Assembly: GCF_030362835.1 (NCBI RefSeq)
Contig: NZ_JAUCGQ010000001.1
Span: 1,467,461 to 1,531,460 of the forward strand
Direction of reading: 5' to 3'
Length of the DNA stretch: 64,000 nucleotides
Source: Cellulomonas alba
GTDB lineage: Bacteria > Actinomycetota > Actinomycetes > Actinomycetales > Cellulomonadaceae
The stretch's first letter is position 1. Each line of letters begins with the position of its first letter. Below the pieces are notes generated by a model, which saw nothing but the letters and a program-made list of their open reading frames with translations, searched no databases and was not told where the DNA came from. The position numbers and the translations under genes are program-made. This document shows, in pieces, positions 27,012 through 36,766 of the stretch.

Positions 27012-27781
27012 CCAAGGAGATCCGGTCGTGGCTGTCCGACATGGACGGCGTGCTCGTCCACGAGGGGGTCGCGCTGCCGGGCGCGGCGGACTTCGTGCGG
27101 GCGCTGCGGGACGCCGAGCGGCCGTTCCTGGTCCTCACGAACAACTCGATCTTCACGCCCCGGGACCTCGCGGCGCGCCTGCGCGCGTCGGGCATCGACA
27201 TCCCCGAGGACGCGATCTGGACCTCCGCGCTGGCGACGGCGCAGTTCCTGACGGACCAGATGCCGAGCGGCTCCGCCTACGTGATCGGCGAGGCCGGACT
27301 GACGACCGCGCTGTACGAGGCGGGCTACACGCTGACGGGCGCCGAGCCGGACTTCGTCGTGCTGGGCGAGACGCGGACCTACTCGTTCGAGGCGATCACG
27401 CAGGCGATCCGGCTGATCCAGGGCGGGGCACGGTTCATCGCGACGAACCCCGACGTCACGGGTCCCTCGCAGGACGGCGACCTGCCCGCGACGGGCGCGG
27501 TCGCCGCGATGATCTCGGCCGCGACGGGCCGGCAGCCGTACTTCGTCGGCAAGCCGAACCCGATGATGATCCGCTCGGCGCTCAACCGGATCGAGGCGCA
27601 CTCGGAGTCGACGGCGATGGTCGGCGACCGCATGGACACCGACGTGGTCGCGGGCATCGAGGCCGGCCTCCGGACGTTCCTCGTGCTGACCGGCTCGACG
27701 CGTGCCGCCGACGTCGAGACCTACCCGTTCCGGCCGTCCGAGGTCGTCGACTCGATCGCCGACCTGGTCGCGCGCGTCTGA
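27008..27781 (+). CDS. HAD-IIA (NagD-like) phosphatase
   Basis: A 257-aa haloacid-dehalogenase phosphatase. Motif I reads SDMDGVLVHEG, with LTNNSIFTPRDLA as motif II, KPNPMMI with the motif III Lys, and VGDRMDTDVVAGIEAG as motif IV. The NagD-type cap lies between motifs II and III. It may dephosphorylate sugar phosphates or nucleotides; the substrate is unknown. GTG 27008 overlaps the DedA stop. Confidence 0.92.
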   Translation: MTKEIRSWLSDMDGVLVHEGVALPGAADFVRALRDAERPFLVLTNNSIFTPRDLAARLRASGIDIPEDAIWTSALATAQFLTDQMPSGSAYVIGEAGLTTALYEAGYTLTGAEPDFVVLGETRTYSFEAITQAIRLIQGGARFIATNPDVTGPSQDGDLPATGAVAAMISAATGRQPYFVGKPNPMMIRSALNRIEAHSESTAMVGDRMDTDVVAGIEAGLRTFLVLTGSTRAADVETYPFRPSEVVDSIADLVARV

Positions 27782-27806
27782 CGCGGCCTTCCCCCTCCCG
27801 AGACGA

Positions 27807-27839
27807 ACGAGCCCCGAGGCAGCGCGCCTCGGGGCTCGT
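27807..27839. terminator. bidirectional terminator between HAD gene and lemA
   Basis: Perfect 14-bp arms ACGAGCCCCGAGGC and its complement flank loop AGCGC between two converging genes. Confidence 0.8.
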
Positions 27840-27863
27840 CGTGCGTCTGGGTGACGGCGCTCG

Positions 27864-28430
27864 TCAGAACTGGACCTGCGGCGCCTGCCGGACCTCGGGC
27901 TCGTCGGCCTCGAAGTACTCGGCCCGCTCGAAGTGGAACATGCCGGCGATGATGTTCGACGGGAACGACTCGATCTTGGTGTTCAGCTCGCGCACGTTCG
28001 CGTTGTAGAACCGGCGGGCAGCCGCGATGCGGTCCTCGGTCGTCGTGAGCTCGGTCTGCAGCTGCTGGAAGTTCTCGCTCGCGCGCAGCACCGGGTAGTT
28101 CTCGGCGACGGCGAACAGCCGCCCGAGCGCCTGCGTCAGCTGGTTCTCCTGCTGCGCCTGCTCGGCGGGCGACGAGCCGGGTGCCGCGGCGGCCGAACGC
28201 GCACGCGCGACCTCCTCGAACACCTCCTTCTCGTGCGCCGCGTAGCCCTTGACGGTCTCGACGAGGTTCGGGATCAGGTCGTGCCGCCGGTGCAGCTCGA
28301 CGTCGATCTGGCGCCACGACTCCTGGACGAGGTTCCGCAGGCGGACCAGCGAGTTGTACATCGCGGCGAGCCAGAGGCCGAGGATCACGAGGATCACCAC
28401 GACGACGATGGCGATGATGAGACCGTTCAT
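27864..28430 (-). CDS. LemA-family protein
   Basis: A 188-aa protein with one N-terminal transmembrane helix (IIAIVVVVILVILGLWLAAMYN) and a helical LemA domain: YNSLVRLRNLVQESWRQIDVEL, RHDLIPNLVETVKGYAAHEKEV and ENFQQLQTELTTTEDRIAAARRFYN. Function unsettled; often membrane-scaffold-like. ATG 28430 follows a TAAGGT -10 (minus strand, 28438-28443) by 7 nt, so it probably has its own leaderless transcript although another gene lies 17 bp upstream. Confidence 0.94.
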   Translation of the reverse strand: MNGLIIAIVVVVILVILGLWLAAMYNSLVRLRNLVQESWRQIDVELHRRHDLIPNLVETVKGYAAHEKEVFEEVARARSAAAAPGSSPAEQAQQENQLTQALGRLFAVAENYPVLRASENFQQLQTELTTTEDRIAAARRFYNANVRELNTKIESFPSNIIAGMFHFERAEYFEADEPEVRQAPQVQF

Positions 28431-28447
28431 ACCTGGAACCTTAGGGG

Positions 28448-29149
28448 TCAGCGCGTCGCGGCGGGGTCGAACCCGTGGTCCAGCCAGACGTGGCGTGGGA
28501 TCGACCGCACGACGTCTGCGAGCAGCGTCAGCGCCGGCGTGATGCGGTCGGGCTGCGCGCTCCCCGGCCGCCACGCGACGATCCGCCGGCCGTCGATGCG
28601 CCACGCGACCGCGCGGGCGTCGGGCTGGAGCAGCCGCTCCATCAGGCGCGGGTGGATCACCGCGTGCGCCGTCACCGGGTCGGTCGCGTCCACGCGGTAC
28701 GTGCGGTTGAAGTCGTCCGACTCGAAGTCGAGGTCGGTGCCGCCGGCCGCCTTGATGAGCTTGGCGCCGAGGCCGTCGGGCGTCACCTCGATGAACGGCA
28801 GCGCGGTGGGCAGCTCGAGGAGCACGACGTGGTGGGACGACGAGTGCCGCTGCGTCCGACCCTCCGAGTCGTGCGTGATGTCGATCGACACGTACGTGAA
28901 CGAGCACGCCGGCATGCCCTGCCACGCGCCCTGGACGACGTCCTGGCCCTCGATCTCGTCACCGCGGCCGAACGGGTCACCCGTCATGCTCCACGCGAGG
29001 GTGTCGTCCCGGCCGACATAGCTCCAGCCCGCCTGGCGTGCCCACGCGGCCAGCGCCTCGAGGCGCTGGGAGTTGCGGACCATGCCCGTGACGACCACGG
29101 CGGCCATGACGACGATGAAGCCGACGAACAGCACGGTGGACGAGCCCAC
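28448..29149 (-). CDS. membrane-anchored protein of unknown function
   Basis: A 233-aa protein with a single N-terminal membrane helix (STVLFVGFIVVMAAVVVTGMV) and a soluble domain with several Trp and His residues (GWSYVGRDDTLAW, later LPFIEVTPDGLGAKL). The domain resembles proteins often found beside lemA, but I cannot name a family. The start is GTG 29149; the stop of pyrE upstream is only 3 bp away. It lies between pyrE and lemA. Confidence 0.7.
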   Translation of the reverse strand: MGSSTVLFVGFIVVMAAVVVTGMVRNSQRLEALAAWARQAGWSYVGRDDTLAWSMTGDPFGRGDEIEGQDVVQGAWQGMPACSFTYVSIDITHDSEGRTQRHSSSHHVVLLELPTALPFIEVTPDGLGAKLIKAAGGTDLDFESDDFNRTYRVDATDPVTAHAVIHPRLMERLLQPDARAVAWRIDGRRIVAWRPGSAQPDRITPALTLLADVVRSIPRHVWLDHGFDPAATR

Positions 29150-29152
29150 GGG

Positions 29153-29728
29153 TCAGGCCAGGTCGAGGTCGGCGAGGCTGAAGAGGAAGTGGTACGGCAC
29201 GCCGAGCGCCTCGATCGCCTCACGCGCACCCGTCGCACGGTCGACGATGACGACGACGCCCGCGACCTCTGCGCCGGCCTCCCGCACCGCCTCGACCGCC
29301 GTCGCGACCGAGCCGCCCGTCGTCGACGTGTCCTCGACGACGACCACTCGGCGACCTGCGATGTCCGGTCCCTCGATCCGGCGCTGGAGACCGTGCGCCT
29401 TGCCCTCCTTGCGAACCACGAACGCGTCGAGGTCCTGGCCGCGGCTCGCAGCAGCGTGCAGCAGGGCGTCCGCCACAGGGTCGGCGCCGAGCGTCAGGCC
29501 GCCGACCGCGTCGATCTCAGCCGTGCCGAGCCCTGCCTCCTCGAGCAGGTCGAGGAGCAGGTGCCCGACGAGGGGCGCGGCACGGTGGTGCAGCGTGATG
29601 CGGCGGAGGTCGACGTAGTAGTCGGCCTCGCGGCCGGACGACAGCGTGACGCGGCCGTGCACGACGGCGAGGGCCTTGATGAGTCGGAGCAGCTGGTCGC
29701 GGGGCGTCGGGGAGAGGTCGCTCGTCAC
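29153..29728 (-). CDS. pyrE: orotate phosphoribosyltransferase PyrE
   Basis: A 191-aa enzyme making OMP from orotate and PRPP. It shows LSSGREADYYVDLRR, VGGLTLGADP, FVVRKEGKAHG and the PRPP loop VVVVEDTSTTGGS. GTG 29728 sits 7 nt after a TACCCT -10 box (minus strand, 29736-29741), consistent with a leaderless mRNA. Three bp separate it from the downstream membrane-protein gene. Confidence 0.96.
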   Translation of the reverse strand: MTSDLSPTPRDQLLRLIKALAVVHGRVTLSSGREADYYVDLRRITLHHRAAPLVGHLLLDLLEEAGLGTAEIDAVGGLTLGADPVADALLHAAASRGQDLDAFVVRKEGKAHGLQRRIEGPDIAGRRVVVVEDTSTTGGSVATAVEAVREAGAEVAGVVVIVDRATGAREAIEALGVPYHFLFSLADLDLA

Positions 29729-29776
29729 GCCGCACAGGGTATCGGCCGGGTCGGACAGCGCGCCCGACCCTGGGCG

Positions 29777-30571
29777 TCAGGTGTCGGCCGGCTCGTCGAG
29801 GCTGGGGTGCTCGATCTGCTTGCGGTACCGGCCGAAGGCCCGCACCGCGGAGCGCGGGGCGATCCGCACGAGCCCGGCGGCCGTCCGGTACCGCAGGCTC
29901 GGGGTCGTCAGCACGCTGCCCCGGCGCACGGCCGCGAGCGCGTCCGCGACGACGTCCTGCGCGTCGAGCCACGCGACCTCGGGGTACGCCCTCGTGTCGA
30001 TGTCGCCGCGTGCGTGGAACTCGGTGTGCACGAAGCCGGGGTTGACGGCCGTCGCCGTGACGCCGGTGCCCTTGAGCTCGACCGCGAGGCCCTCGGTGAA
30101 CGAGCGGACCCACGCCTTGTGCGCCGAGTAGGTGCCGGACGCGAGCAGCGCCGCCATCGACCCGACGTTGAGGATCGCGCCGCGCCCGCGCGCGACCATC
30201 GACCCGGCCGCAGCGTGCGAGAGCACCATGACCGCGCGGACCATCACGTCGAGCGCCTGCTCCTCGCGCGCGAGGTCGCCGCCGACGAACCGCTGCGCGA
30301 GCCCGAACCCCGCGTTGTTGACGAGCAGTCCGACAGGGTCCTCGTCGGACCGGATCCGGTCCGCCACCCGGTCCACCTGCGCACGGTCCGCGAGGTCCGC
30401 CACGAGCACCTCGGCGCGGACGCCGGCGGCCGCCTCGAGCTGGCGGGCGAGGCGCGTCAGGCGCTCCTCGTCACGCGCGACGAGGACGACGTCGTGGTGC
30501 GCCGTGGCGAGCTGCCACGCGAACTCCAGGCCCAGGCCGGCGCTGGCGCCGGTGACGAGTGCGGTTCCCAT
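29777..30571 (-). CDS. SDR-family oxidoreductase
   Basis: A 264-aa classical short-chain dehydrogenase. It has ALVTGASAGLGLEFA (cofactor loop), LVNNAGFG, an NVGSMAALL Ser and YSAHKAWVRSFTEGL (YxxxK variant YSAHK). Basic residues after strand 2 suggest NADPH. Substrate unknown. ATG 30571 follows a TAAGGT -10 (30578-30583, minus strand) by 6 nt, so it is probably leaderless. It diverges from recQ. Confidence 0.9.
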   Translation of the reverse strand: MGTALVTGASAGLGLEFAWQLATAHHDVVLVARDEERLTRLARQLEAAAGVRAEVLVADLADRAQVDRVADRIRSDEDPVGLLVNNAGFGLAQRFVGGDLAREEQALDVMVRAVMVLSHAAAGSMVARGRGAILNVGSMAALLASGTYSAHKAWVRSFTEGLAVELKGTGVTATAVNPGFVHTEFHARGDIDTRAYPEVAWLDAQDVVADALAAVRRGSVLTTPSLRYRTAAGLVRIAPRSAVRAFGRYRKQIEHPSLDEPADT

Positions 30572-30715
30572 GCGGCCACCTTAGGGAGGTCGCCGACACG
30601 CGCGCAGACGGAGCGGCGCTGCGCTGGCCGCCGGCCCGCCGCCGGGCCTCCCCCGCAGCCGCGTGCTGTGGACCGGGCGGCCGGCGGTGTCGGCGGGGGC
30701 TCGTAGGGTGGGCGG

Positions 30716-32797
30716 GTGCCCGATGCCCCCTCATCCGCGTCCGGCGTCGCCGCACCCTGGGCGCGCGACGAGGAACCGCCGTTCGACGCCGCGTTCGACG
30801 AGCCGCCGTTCGCGGACGACGAGCCCCCGTACGACCCGGAGTACGACGCGCCCGTGTTCGACCCGGCGTACGGAGCCTCGGCGGCGACTCGTGTCGACGT
30901 GCCCCCTCGGACGGCGCGACCGGCGGCGGCGCACGAGGGCACGCCGCTCGAGGTGCTGCGCCGGGTCTGGGGGTACGACGAGTTCCGCGGCGAGCAGGCG
31001 GCGATCATCGACACGGTCGTGGGCGGCGGTGACGCCCTCGTGCTCATGCCGACCGGCGGTGGCAAGTCGCTCTGCTACCAGGTGCCCGCGCTCGTCCGGC
31101 CCGGCACCGGAGTCGTGGTGTCTCCGCTGATCGCCCTGATGCAGGACCAGGTCGACGCGCTCTCGGCGCTCGGCGTGCGCGCCGGCTTCCTCAACTCCAC
31201 GCAGGACGCGGCAGCGCGCCGCGAGGTCGAGCGCGCCTACCTCGACGGCGAGCTCGACCTCCTCTACCTCGCACCGGAGCGGCTGCGCGTCCGGGAGACG
31301 GCCGAGCTGCTGGACGCCGGCACGATCGCGCTGTTCGCCATCGACGAGGCGCACTGCGTGTCCCAGTGGGGGCACGACTTCCGCCCGGACTACCTCCAGC
31401 TGTCGATGCTGCACGAGCGTTGGCCCGACGTGCCGCGCGTCGCGCTCACCGCGACCGCCACGGACGCGACGCACGCGGAGATCGCGACCCGGCTGCAGCT
31501 CGACGACGCGCGCCACTTCGTCGCGAGCTTCGACCGGCCCAACATCCGGTACCGCATCGTCCCGAAGGACAACCCGAGGGCCCAGCTCCTGCGGCTGCTG
31601 CGCGAGGAGCATCCCGGCGACGCCGGGATCGTCTACTGCCTGACGCGCAGCTCGGTCGAGGAGACCGCGGCCTTCCTCGTCGACAACGGGATCGCCGCGT
31701 TGCCGTACCACGCGGGTCTCGACCGCTCGGTGCGCGCGCGCAACCAGTCGCGCTTCCTGCGGGAGGACGGCGTCGTGATGGTCGCGACCATCGCGTTCGG
31801 CATGGGCATCGACAAGCCCGACGTGCGGTTCGTCGCGCACCTCGACCTCCCGAAGTCCGTCGAGGGCTACTACCAGGAGACCGGCCGTGCCGGGCGTGAC
31901 GGGCTGCCGTCGACCGCGTGGCTCGCGTACGGCCTCGCCGACGTCGTCCAGCAGCGCCGGCTGATCGACTCCTCCGAGGGCGACGCGACGCACAAGCGGC
32001 GCCTCACCGCCCACCTCGACGCGATGCTCGCGCTCTGCGAGACCGCGTCCTGCCGGCGCGAGCAGCTGCTGCGCTACTTCGGGCAGATGCTCGACGAGCC
32101 GTGCGGCAACTGCGACACCTGCCTCACGCCGCCCGAGACGTTCGACGGGACGACGGCCGCCCAGAAGCTGCTCTCGACGATCGTGCGCCTCGAGCAGCGC
32201 GGCCAGCGGTACGGCGTCGGGCACGTGGTCGACATCCTGCGCGGCAAGAGCACGCCGCGGGTGTCGTCCCTCGGGCACTCGTCCCTGTCCACGTTCGGCA
32301 TCGGCTCCGGGCTGTCGGACGGCGAGTGGCGCGGCGTGGTCCGCCAGCTGCTGGCCGCCGAGCTGCTGGGCGTCGACACCGACGGGTACGGCACGCTCCG
32401 GCTCACGCCCGGGTCCGCCGACGTGCTGCGGGGCGAGCGGTCCGTGCTCCTGCGCCGTGACCCGGCCGCGGGGCGCTCGTCCGGCCGACCGGCGCGCACC
32501 GCTTCCCGGGCGGCGGCGGAGCTGTCGGGCGTGGACGCGGACCTGTTCGAGCGGCTGCGCGCGTGGCGCGCGGGGGCTGCGCGCGAGCAGGGTGTGCCGG
32601 CGTACGTCGTGTTCCACGACGCGACGCTGCGCGCCGTGGCCGAGCGGCGGCCGTCGTCGTTGGCGGAGCTCGGGACGATCAGCGGGGTGGGCGCCACGAA
32701 GCTCGAACGGTACGGACCGGGACTGCTCCTCGCTGTTGCGGGCGAAGGGGCGGCCGCTGCCGCGGACCCGGACCACGCGGACGGCGACGCCGACTAG
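30716..32797 (+). CDS. recQ: ATP-dependent DNA helicase RecQ
   Basis: A 693-aa 3'-5' helicase. It shows Walker [32 protein letters not shown], the motif VI region [15 protein letters not shown], a zinc site ([10 protein letters not shown] and CGNCDTC) in the RecQ-Ct region, a winged helix and a C-terminal HRDC domain ([14 protein letters not shown] to [11 protein letters not shown]). The first ~75 residues form an acidic, proline-rich extension with repeated EPPF/EPPY/YDPEYD blocks. GTG 30716 is supported by a TAGGGT -10 at 30704-30709. Confidence 0.95.
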   Translation: MPDAPSSASGVAAPWARDEEPPFDAAFDEPPFADDEPPYDPEYDAPVFDPAYGASAATRVDVPPRTARPAAAHEGTPLEVLRRVWGYDEFRGEQAAIIDTVVGGGDALVLMPTGGGKSLCYQVPALVRPGTGVVVSPLIALMQDQVDALSALGVRAGFLNSTQDAAARREVERAYLDGELDLLYLAPERLRVRETAELLDAGTIALFAIDEAHCVSQWGHDFRPDYLQLSMLHERWPDVPRVALTATATDATHAEIATRLQLDDARHFVASFDRPNIRYRIVPKDNPRAQLLRLLREEHPGDAGIVYCLTRSSVEETAAFLVDNGIAALPYHAGLDRSVRARNQSRFLREDGVVMVATIAFGMGIDKPDVRFVAHLDLPKSVEGYYQETGRAGRDGLPSTAWLAYGLADVVQQRRLIDSSEGDATHKRRLTAHLDAMLALCETASCRREQLLRYFGQMLDEPCGNCDTCLTPPETFDGTTAAQKLLSTIVRLEQRGQRYGVGHVVDILRGKSTPRVSSLGHSSLSTFGIGSGLSDGEWRGVVRQLLAAELLGVDTDGYGTLRLTPGSADVLRGERSVLLRRDPAAGRSSGRPARTASRAAAELSGVDADLFERLRAWRAGAAREQGVPAYVVFHDATLRAVAERRPSSLAELGTISGVGATKLERYGPGLLLAVAGEGAAAAADPDHADGDAD

Positions 32798-32905
32798 CAC
32801 GGGACCGCGCCGGAGTCGTCGCCGCATCGGTCATCGGCCGTCGTGCGGCTCTCGCCGACTGTCGCGCGCCTCCGTCGCGCTCGGCCGCTGCGCCCGGCGA
32901 CTCTC

Positions 32906-33811
32906 CTAGCCGCGCCCGAAGCGATCTCGGAGGAAGGAGCCGCCTCGGTCGGTGGCGGCGATCGCCTCGGGCGCATCCGCGACCGTCTGGTAGGCGTGCG
33001 GCAGCCCCTCGCCGACCTCGAGCGTCGCGTCGACGCCCGCCGCGGTCGCCCGCTCGACGACGTCGGCACCGTCGCTGAAGAGCGTCTCCTCCGTGCCCAC
33101 CTGGACGAGCAGCGGCGGCAGACCGGCAAGCTCGGCGAACGCCGGCGAGACCCGCGGGTCGCGGACGTCCGCGTCGCCGGCATAGGCCGCGCCGGTCGCG
33201 CGCACGGCGTCGGCCGTGAAGATGACGTCTCGCTCCTCGCGGCCGACCACGGACTCGCCCGACGCCGACATGTCGAGCATCGGCGACAGGAGCAGCAGCG
33301 CAGCCGGCAGGTCCTCGCCCGCGTCGCGCAGACGCACCGCGAGCGCCAGCGCGAGGCCGCCTCCAGCCGAGTCCCCTGCGAGCGCGATCGACGCTGCGGG
33401 CGCACCCGACGCGCGCAGCGCGCGCCAGACGGCGTCGACGTCCTCGACCGCCGCCGGGTAGGTGTGCTCGGGCGCGAGGCGGTACTCGGGAAGAAGCGCG
33501 ACCGCCGCCGCCGCGGCCCCGAGCCGCGCCGCGAGCTCACCGTGGCTCCGGAGGTCGCCCGCCTGGAATCCCCCGCCGTGCACATAGAGGACGACGCGGT
33601 CGCCAGACGCACCCGGCGGGCGCAGCCAGGTCGCCGGGACCCCGCCAAGCTCGACCGGTTCTGCCTGCACGCCGTCGGGCAGCGGGAACACCCGGCCGCC
33701 GGGCGCGAACGTCGCGCGGAACTCGTCGAGCGGCGGTGGCGGCTCCGTCGCCCGCGCGGCCTTCCGGGCTCGGAACCCGTCGATCACGGACTGCATCGCG
33801 TCGCTGACCAT
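32906..33811 (-). CDS. alpha/beta hydrolase, HSL (hormone-sensitive lipase) type
   Basis: A 301-aa esterase/lipase-like hydrolase. YVHGGGFQAGD is the oxyanion-hole motif, IALAGDSAGGGLA the nucleophile elbow, SPMLDMS and VQVGTEETLF hold the acid side, and GLPHAYQ the catalytic His near the C-terminus. ATG 33811 starts the domain; no signal peptide, so probably cytoplasmic. It converges with recQ. Natural substrate unknown. Confidence 0.9.
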   Translation of the reverse strand: MVSDAMQSVIDGFRARKAARATEPPPPLDEFRATFAPGGRVFPLPDGVQAEPVELGGVPATWLRPPGASGDRVVLYVHGGGFQAGDLRSHGELAARLGAAAAAVALLPEYRLAPEHTYPAAVEDVDAVWRALRASGAPAASIALAGDSAGGGLALALAVRLRDAGEDLPAALLLLSPMLDMSASGESVVGREERDVIFTADAVRATGAAYAGDADVRDPRVSPAFAELAGLPPLLVQVGTEETLFSDGADVVERATAAGVDATLEVGEGLPHAYQTVADAPEAIAATDRGGSFLRDRFGRG

Positions 33812-33964
33812 CGTGCGCCCCTCGTCGGTACGGGCTCGCCACTGTGCCACCGACCGCCGACACGGACCGCCGCTGATGCGGTTCGGCACCGGCCCGCCTG
33901 CCCCGGCCGCCGCCGACCGAACCAGGGGTTCACGACGACGGCCGAGCGGACGAGCCGCGAAGCG

Positions 33965-35002
33965 TCAGCGGCCGGTGCCGTCCACGGCGTGCGGCTCGAT
34001 GGCGGCCAGCTCCTCGTCCGTCAGCGCCGGCGCCGCGAGCGCCGCGACGTTGTCCTCGAGCTGCTTCACCGACGACGCACCGATCAGGGCCGACGTCACG
34101 CGCGAGTCGCGCAGCACCCAGGAGAGCGCGAGCTGTGCCAGCGTCTGGCCACGCCCGGCCGCGACCTCTGCGAGCGCACGCGCCCGCTCGAGGTACGTCG
34201 ACGAGATGTTCGACGCCGAGAGGAACCGGCTGGTGGCGGCGCGCGAGTCGGCCGGCACGTCCCCGGAGAGGTACCGGTCCGTCAGCAGGCCCTGCGCGAG
34301 CGGCGAGAAGACGATCGTGCCGACACCGAGGTCGCCGACCACGTCGAGCAGCGACTCCGTCTCGCCGTCCGCGACGTTCTCGACGTGCCGGTTGAACATC
34401 GAGTAGCTCGGCTGGTGGATGAGCAGCGGGGTGCCGAGGTCGGCGAGGATCGCCGCGGCGGCGCGCGTCTGCGAGGGCGAGTAGTTCGAGATGCCGGCGT
34501 AGAGCGCCCGCCCGCTCGTCACCGCGGTGTGCAGCGCACCCATCGTCTCCTCGAGCGGCACCGTCGGGTCGAACCGGTGCGAGTAGAAGACGTCGACGTA
34601 GTCGAGGCCCATGCGGCCCAGCGACTGGTCGAGCGACGCGAGCAGGTACTTGCGCGATCCGCCGTCGCCGTACGGCCCGGGCCACATGTCGTAGCCCGCC
34701 TTGGACGAGATGACGAGCTCGTCGCGGTACCGACGCAGGTCGGTCGCGAGGTGGCGGCCGAAGTTCTCCTCGGCCGCGCCCGGCGTCGGGCCGTAGTTGT
34801 TCGCGAGGTCGAAGTGCGTGACGCCGAGGTCGAAGGCGCGGCGCAGGATGTCGCGCTGCACGCCGAACGGCTTGTCGTCGCCGAAGTTGTGCCAGAGCCC
34901 GAGCGACAGCGCGGGCAGGCTCAGTCCCGAGCGCCCGACCCGGCGGTACTGCATGGAGTCGTAGCGGTCGTCGGCGGCGCGGTACTGCTGAACGGTGGGC
35001 AT
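33965..35002 (-). CDS. aldo/keto reductase, L-glyceraldehyde-3-P reductase type
   Basis: A 345-aa AKR14-like protein (YghZ/MgrA group). It shows MQYRRVGRSGLSLPALSLG with LWHNFGDD, HFDLANNYGPTPGAAEENFG (catalytic Asp and Tyr), SSKAGYDMWPGPYGDGGSRK with catalytic Lys, and YSHRFDPTVP with His. The function as methylglyoxal/L-GAP reductase is known for the family and inferred here. It starts at ATG 35002. Confidence 0.92.
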   Translation of the reverse strand: MPTVQQYRAADDRYDSMQYRRVGRSGLSLPALSLGLWHNFGDDKPFGVQRDILRRAFDLGVTHFDLANNYGPTPGAAEENFGRHLATDLRRYRDELVISSKAGYDMWPGPYGDGGSRKYLLASLDQSLGRMGLDYVDVFYSHRFDPTVPLEETMGALHTAVTSGRALYAGISNYSPSQTRAAAAILADLGTPLLIHQPSYSMFNRHVENVADGETESLLDVVGDLGVGTIVFSPLAQGLLTDRYLSGDVPADSRAATSRFLSASNISSTYLERARALAEVAAGRGQTLAQLALSWVLRDSRVTSALIGASSVKQLEDNVAALAAPALTDEELAAIEPHAVDGTGR

Positions 35003-35110
35003 GACGGCGGTCCTCTCACGGGTGGCGGCGGGACCACGTTACGACGTGTGCGCGGTCGGTCGTATCGATTCGCGCGCCGGAGACGCCCGGGTCGGCGACT
35101 CTGTATCTGA

Positions 35111-36037
35111 TCAGCAGCCGGGCGCGTGCGGCTCCTGGTCGCACGTACCGCTGACGAGGTGCCCACGACGCTCCTCGACCACGAACGGTGCCGTGCTCGC
35201 CGTGGTGCTCGCGGTGCCGGCGATCGCGGTCGCCGCCGCCTGGCCCGCGTACTGGAAGGTGCCGGTCCAAGTCACGGTCAGCGTGATGCGTCGCGTCCCG
35301 AGCGCGGTGTACGTGTGCGCGACGTCCTGGTGGGGATAGGGATGGCCGGGACCCGCGGACGTCGTGCGCGTGCCGTCACCCCAGTCCCACGTGTAGCTCT
35401 GCGGCGTCGCGACCACCGTGACGCGGTTGCCGAGCAGGGTCGTGCGCAACGTCTGCGTGGCGTTCGCGGAGAACGCGATCGTGTCCTGGTTGACGAGCAC
35501 CCAGCCGCGGGCGGGCTGCATCGTGAGCGCCGGGGCCGCGAGCGGCAGGCGGCGGAAGTCCGCCTCGGTGAAGGGCGGGAGCAGATCGCCGGGGCAGGCC
35601 CAGCCCGATACGAGCTGCCACGGTTGCCACGCCGACTGCGGGGTGGCTCGGGCGCGAACCCAGAGCGGCAGGACGGGGTCCTGGCCGTCGCAGGACGGCG
35701 GCAAGGGACCGCCCTCGCGGGGGCAAACGTCGTCGGTGAAGTCGGGGCCGGGAGCCGCGCCGCCGGTGTCGACGCCGCAGATGATCGCGCGCCGGTACTC
35801 GCGCAGCGCCTTGGCCGGGTCGGGATGCGCGGCCTCATATTGGCTCTGCTCCCGACCAGCCAAGTACGCACCGAGCAGGAACGTATGCGGACCCGACCCT
35901 GTCCGAGTCGCGGGGACGGTCGAACCCTTCGGGTCGCCGCCGATGCCACCCCCGTCCGCCGCCACCGCTGGCGCGGCAACTAACGCCGCGATGCTCGACG
36001 CGATACACGTCAACAGGGCGAAACGCGGCCATTTCAT
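35111..36037 (-). CDS. secreted PKD-domain protein of unknown function
   Basis: A 308-aa exported protein. The signal peptide (KWPRFALLTCIASSIAALVAAPAVAA) ends near residue 27. The C-terminal half contains a PKD-like fold (SYTWDWGDGTRTTS, then PHQDVAHTYTALGTRRITLTVTW). The middle has four Cys (IICGVD, DDVCPREG, PSCDG, WACPGD) that may form disulfides. ATG 36037 overlaps the stop of the DUF6318 gene upstream (ATGA), so they are coupled. Base composition is less GC-extreme than its neighbours. It may accompany the T7-like cassette that diverges from the pair. Confidence 0.75.
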   Translation of the reverse strand: MKWPRFALLTCIASSIAALVAAPAVAADGGGIGGDPKGSTVPATRTGSGPHTFLLGAYLAGREQSQYEAAHPDPAKALREYRRAIICGVDTGGAAPGPDFTDDVCPREGGPLPPSCDGQDPVLPLWVRARATPQSAWQPWQLVSGWACPGDLLPPFTEADFRRLPLAAPALTMQPARGWVLVNQDTIAFSANATQTLRTTLLGNRVTVVATPQSYTWDWGDGTRTTSAGPGHPYPHQDVAHTYTALGTRRITLTVTWTGTFQYAGQAAATAIAGTASTTASTAPFVVEERRGHLVSGTCDQEPHAPGC

Positions 36038-36705
36038 GCGGATTCGACCGCAAGATCGCCCAGCCGCCAACCTCGCCCGGACGTCCAGAAGAGCACAAAA
36101 GTCAGCGAATAGTCCTTTGCCTGCGCGTCAGCGGACACGAGCTTGCCAGTTGCGTCGAGCTGCCTGTGCGGGGACTGCGTGACCGACATCGTCACGCTGA
36201 AGCCACCATCCACGCCGTAGTCGTGTGAGCGCTCGCGCGTGACTGCCATCGTTCCGCCTTCGTCGCGACCTCCGTGGCCGTACTCGTCAGCGATGTCCGC
36301 CCTAACCCCGCGGCAGAAGACACAGCCCGCCCGTGCCAGCGCGTTCAGATCTCTTGCGTCCCCAGTCAGGTACGCGTACGTGTACATCCGCAGGTAGTAC
36401 TTCGCGAACGCGATCGCGGCAGCCTCGCTCGGCTTTCCGTCGAGGATCGCGGGGCGCACAGGCTTCACGTACGCGTCGGCGGGCGCGTCGTACACGCCGG
36501 TCGACGGCGTCGGCGTCGGGTTCGGAGCCGCTGTCGCCGACCGTGTGGTGGGCGCCACGGGAGTCGGGTCCGCCAGCGCGCGCTCCGGGCCGCAGCCCGC
36601 GAGCAGCGCGGCGGCCAGCACGACCACCAACGCGCTGGCGCCCGCGATCAGTCGCGCGATTCGGCGAGGGGCGGCGGCGGTGAGACGTCGTCCGTGTCGC
36701 GGCAT
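36034..36705 (-). CDS. DUF6318-like lipoprotein
   Basis: A 223-aa lipoprotein. A basic N-terminus and hydrophobic stretch (LIAGASALVVVLAAALLAGC) end in lipobox LAGC. Then comes a Pro/Thr linker and a globular domain: AAAIAFAKYYLRMYTYAYLTGD, CVFCRGV with two Cys, and VLFWTSGRGWRLGDL. The pattern fits the DUF6318 family known from actinobacteria; function unknown. ATG 36705 gives the best signal; GTG 36732 is an alternative. Coupled to the PKD gene by an ATGA overlap. Confidence 0.75.
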   Translation of the reverse strand: MPRHGRRLTAAAPRRIARLIAGASALVVVLAAALLAGCGPERALADPTPVAPTTRSATAAPNPTPTPSTGVYDAPADAYVKPVRPAILDGKPSEAAAIAFAKYYLRMYTYAYLTGDARDLNALARAGCVFCRGVRADIADEYGHGGRDEGGTMAVTRERSHDYGVDGGFSVTMSVTQSPHRQLDATGKLVSADAQAKDYSLTFVLFWTSGRGWRLGDLAVESA

Positions 36706-36757
36706 GCGCGGAAACCTAGCGAAATCGGGCACCGGCCGTCATGACGTGTCTCACGGC

Positions 36758-36766
36758 TGTGGACAA
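36758..36766. promoter_or_regulatory. DnaA-box-like 9-mer
   Basis: TGTGGACAA is the exact complement of the Streptomyces-type DnaA box TTGTCCACA. It lies inside a GCTGTG/CACAGC inverted repeat (36756-36772) in the divergent promoter region, with a weaker match (TCATCCACA, 36806-36814) nearby. Two isolated boxes do not make an origin. Confidence 0.3.
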
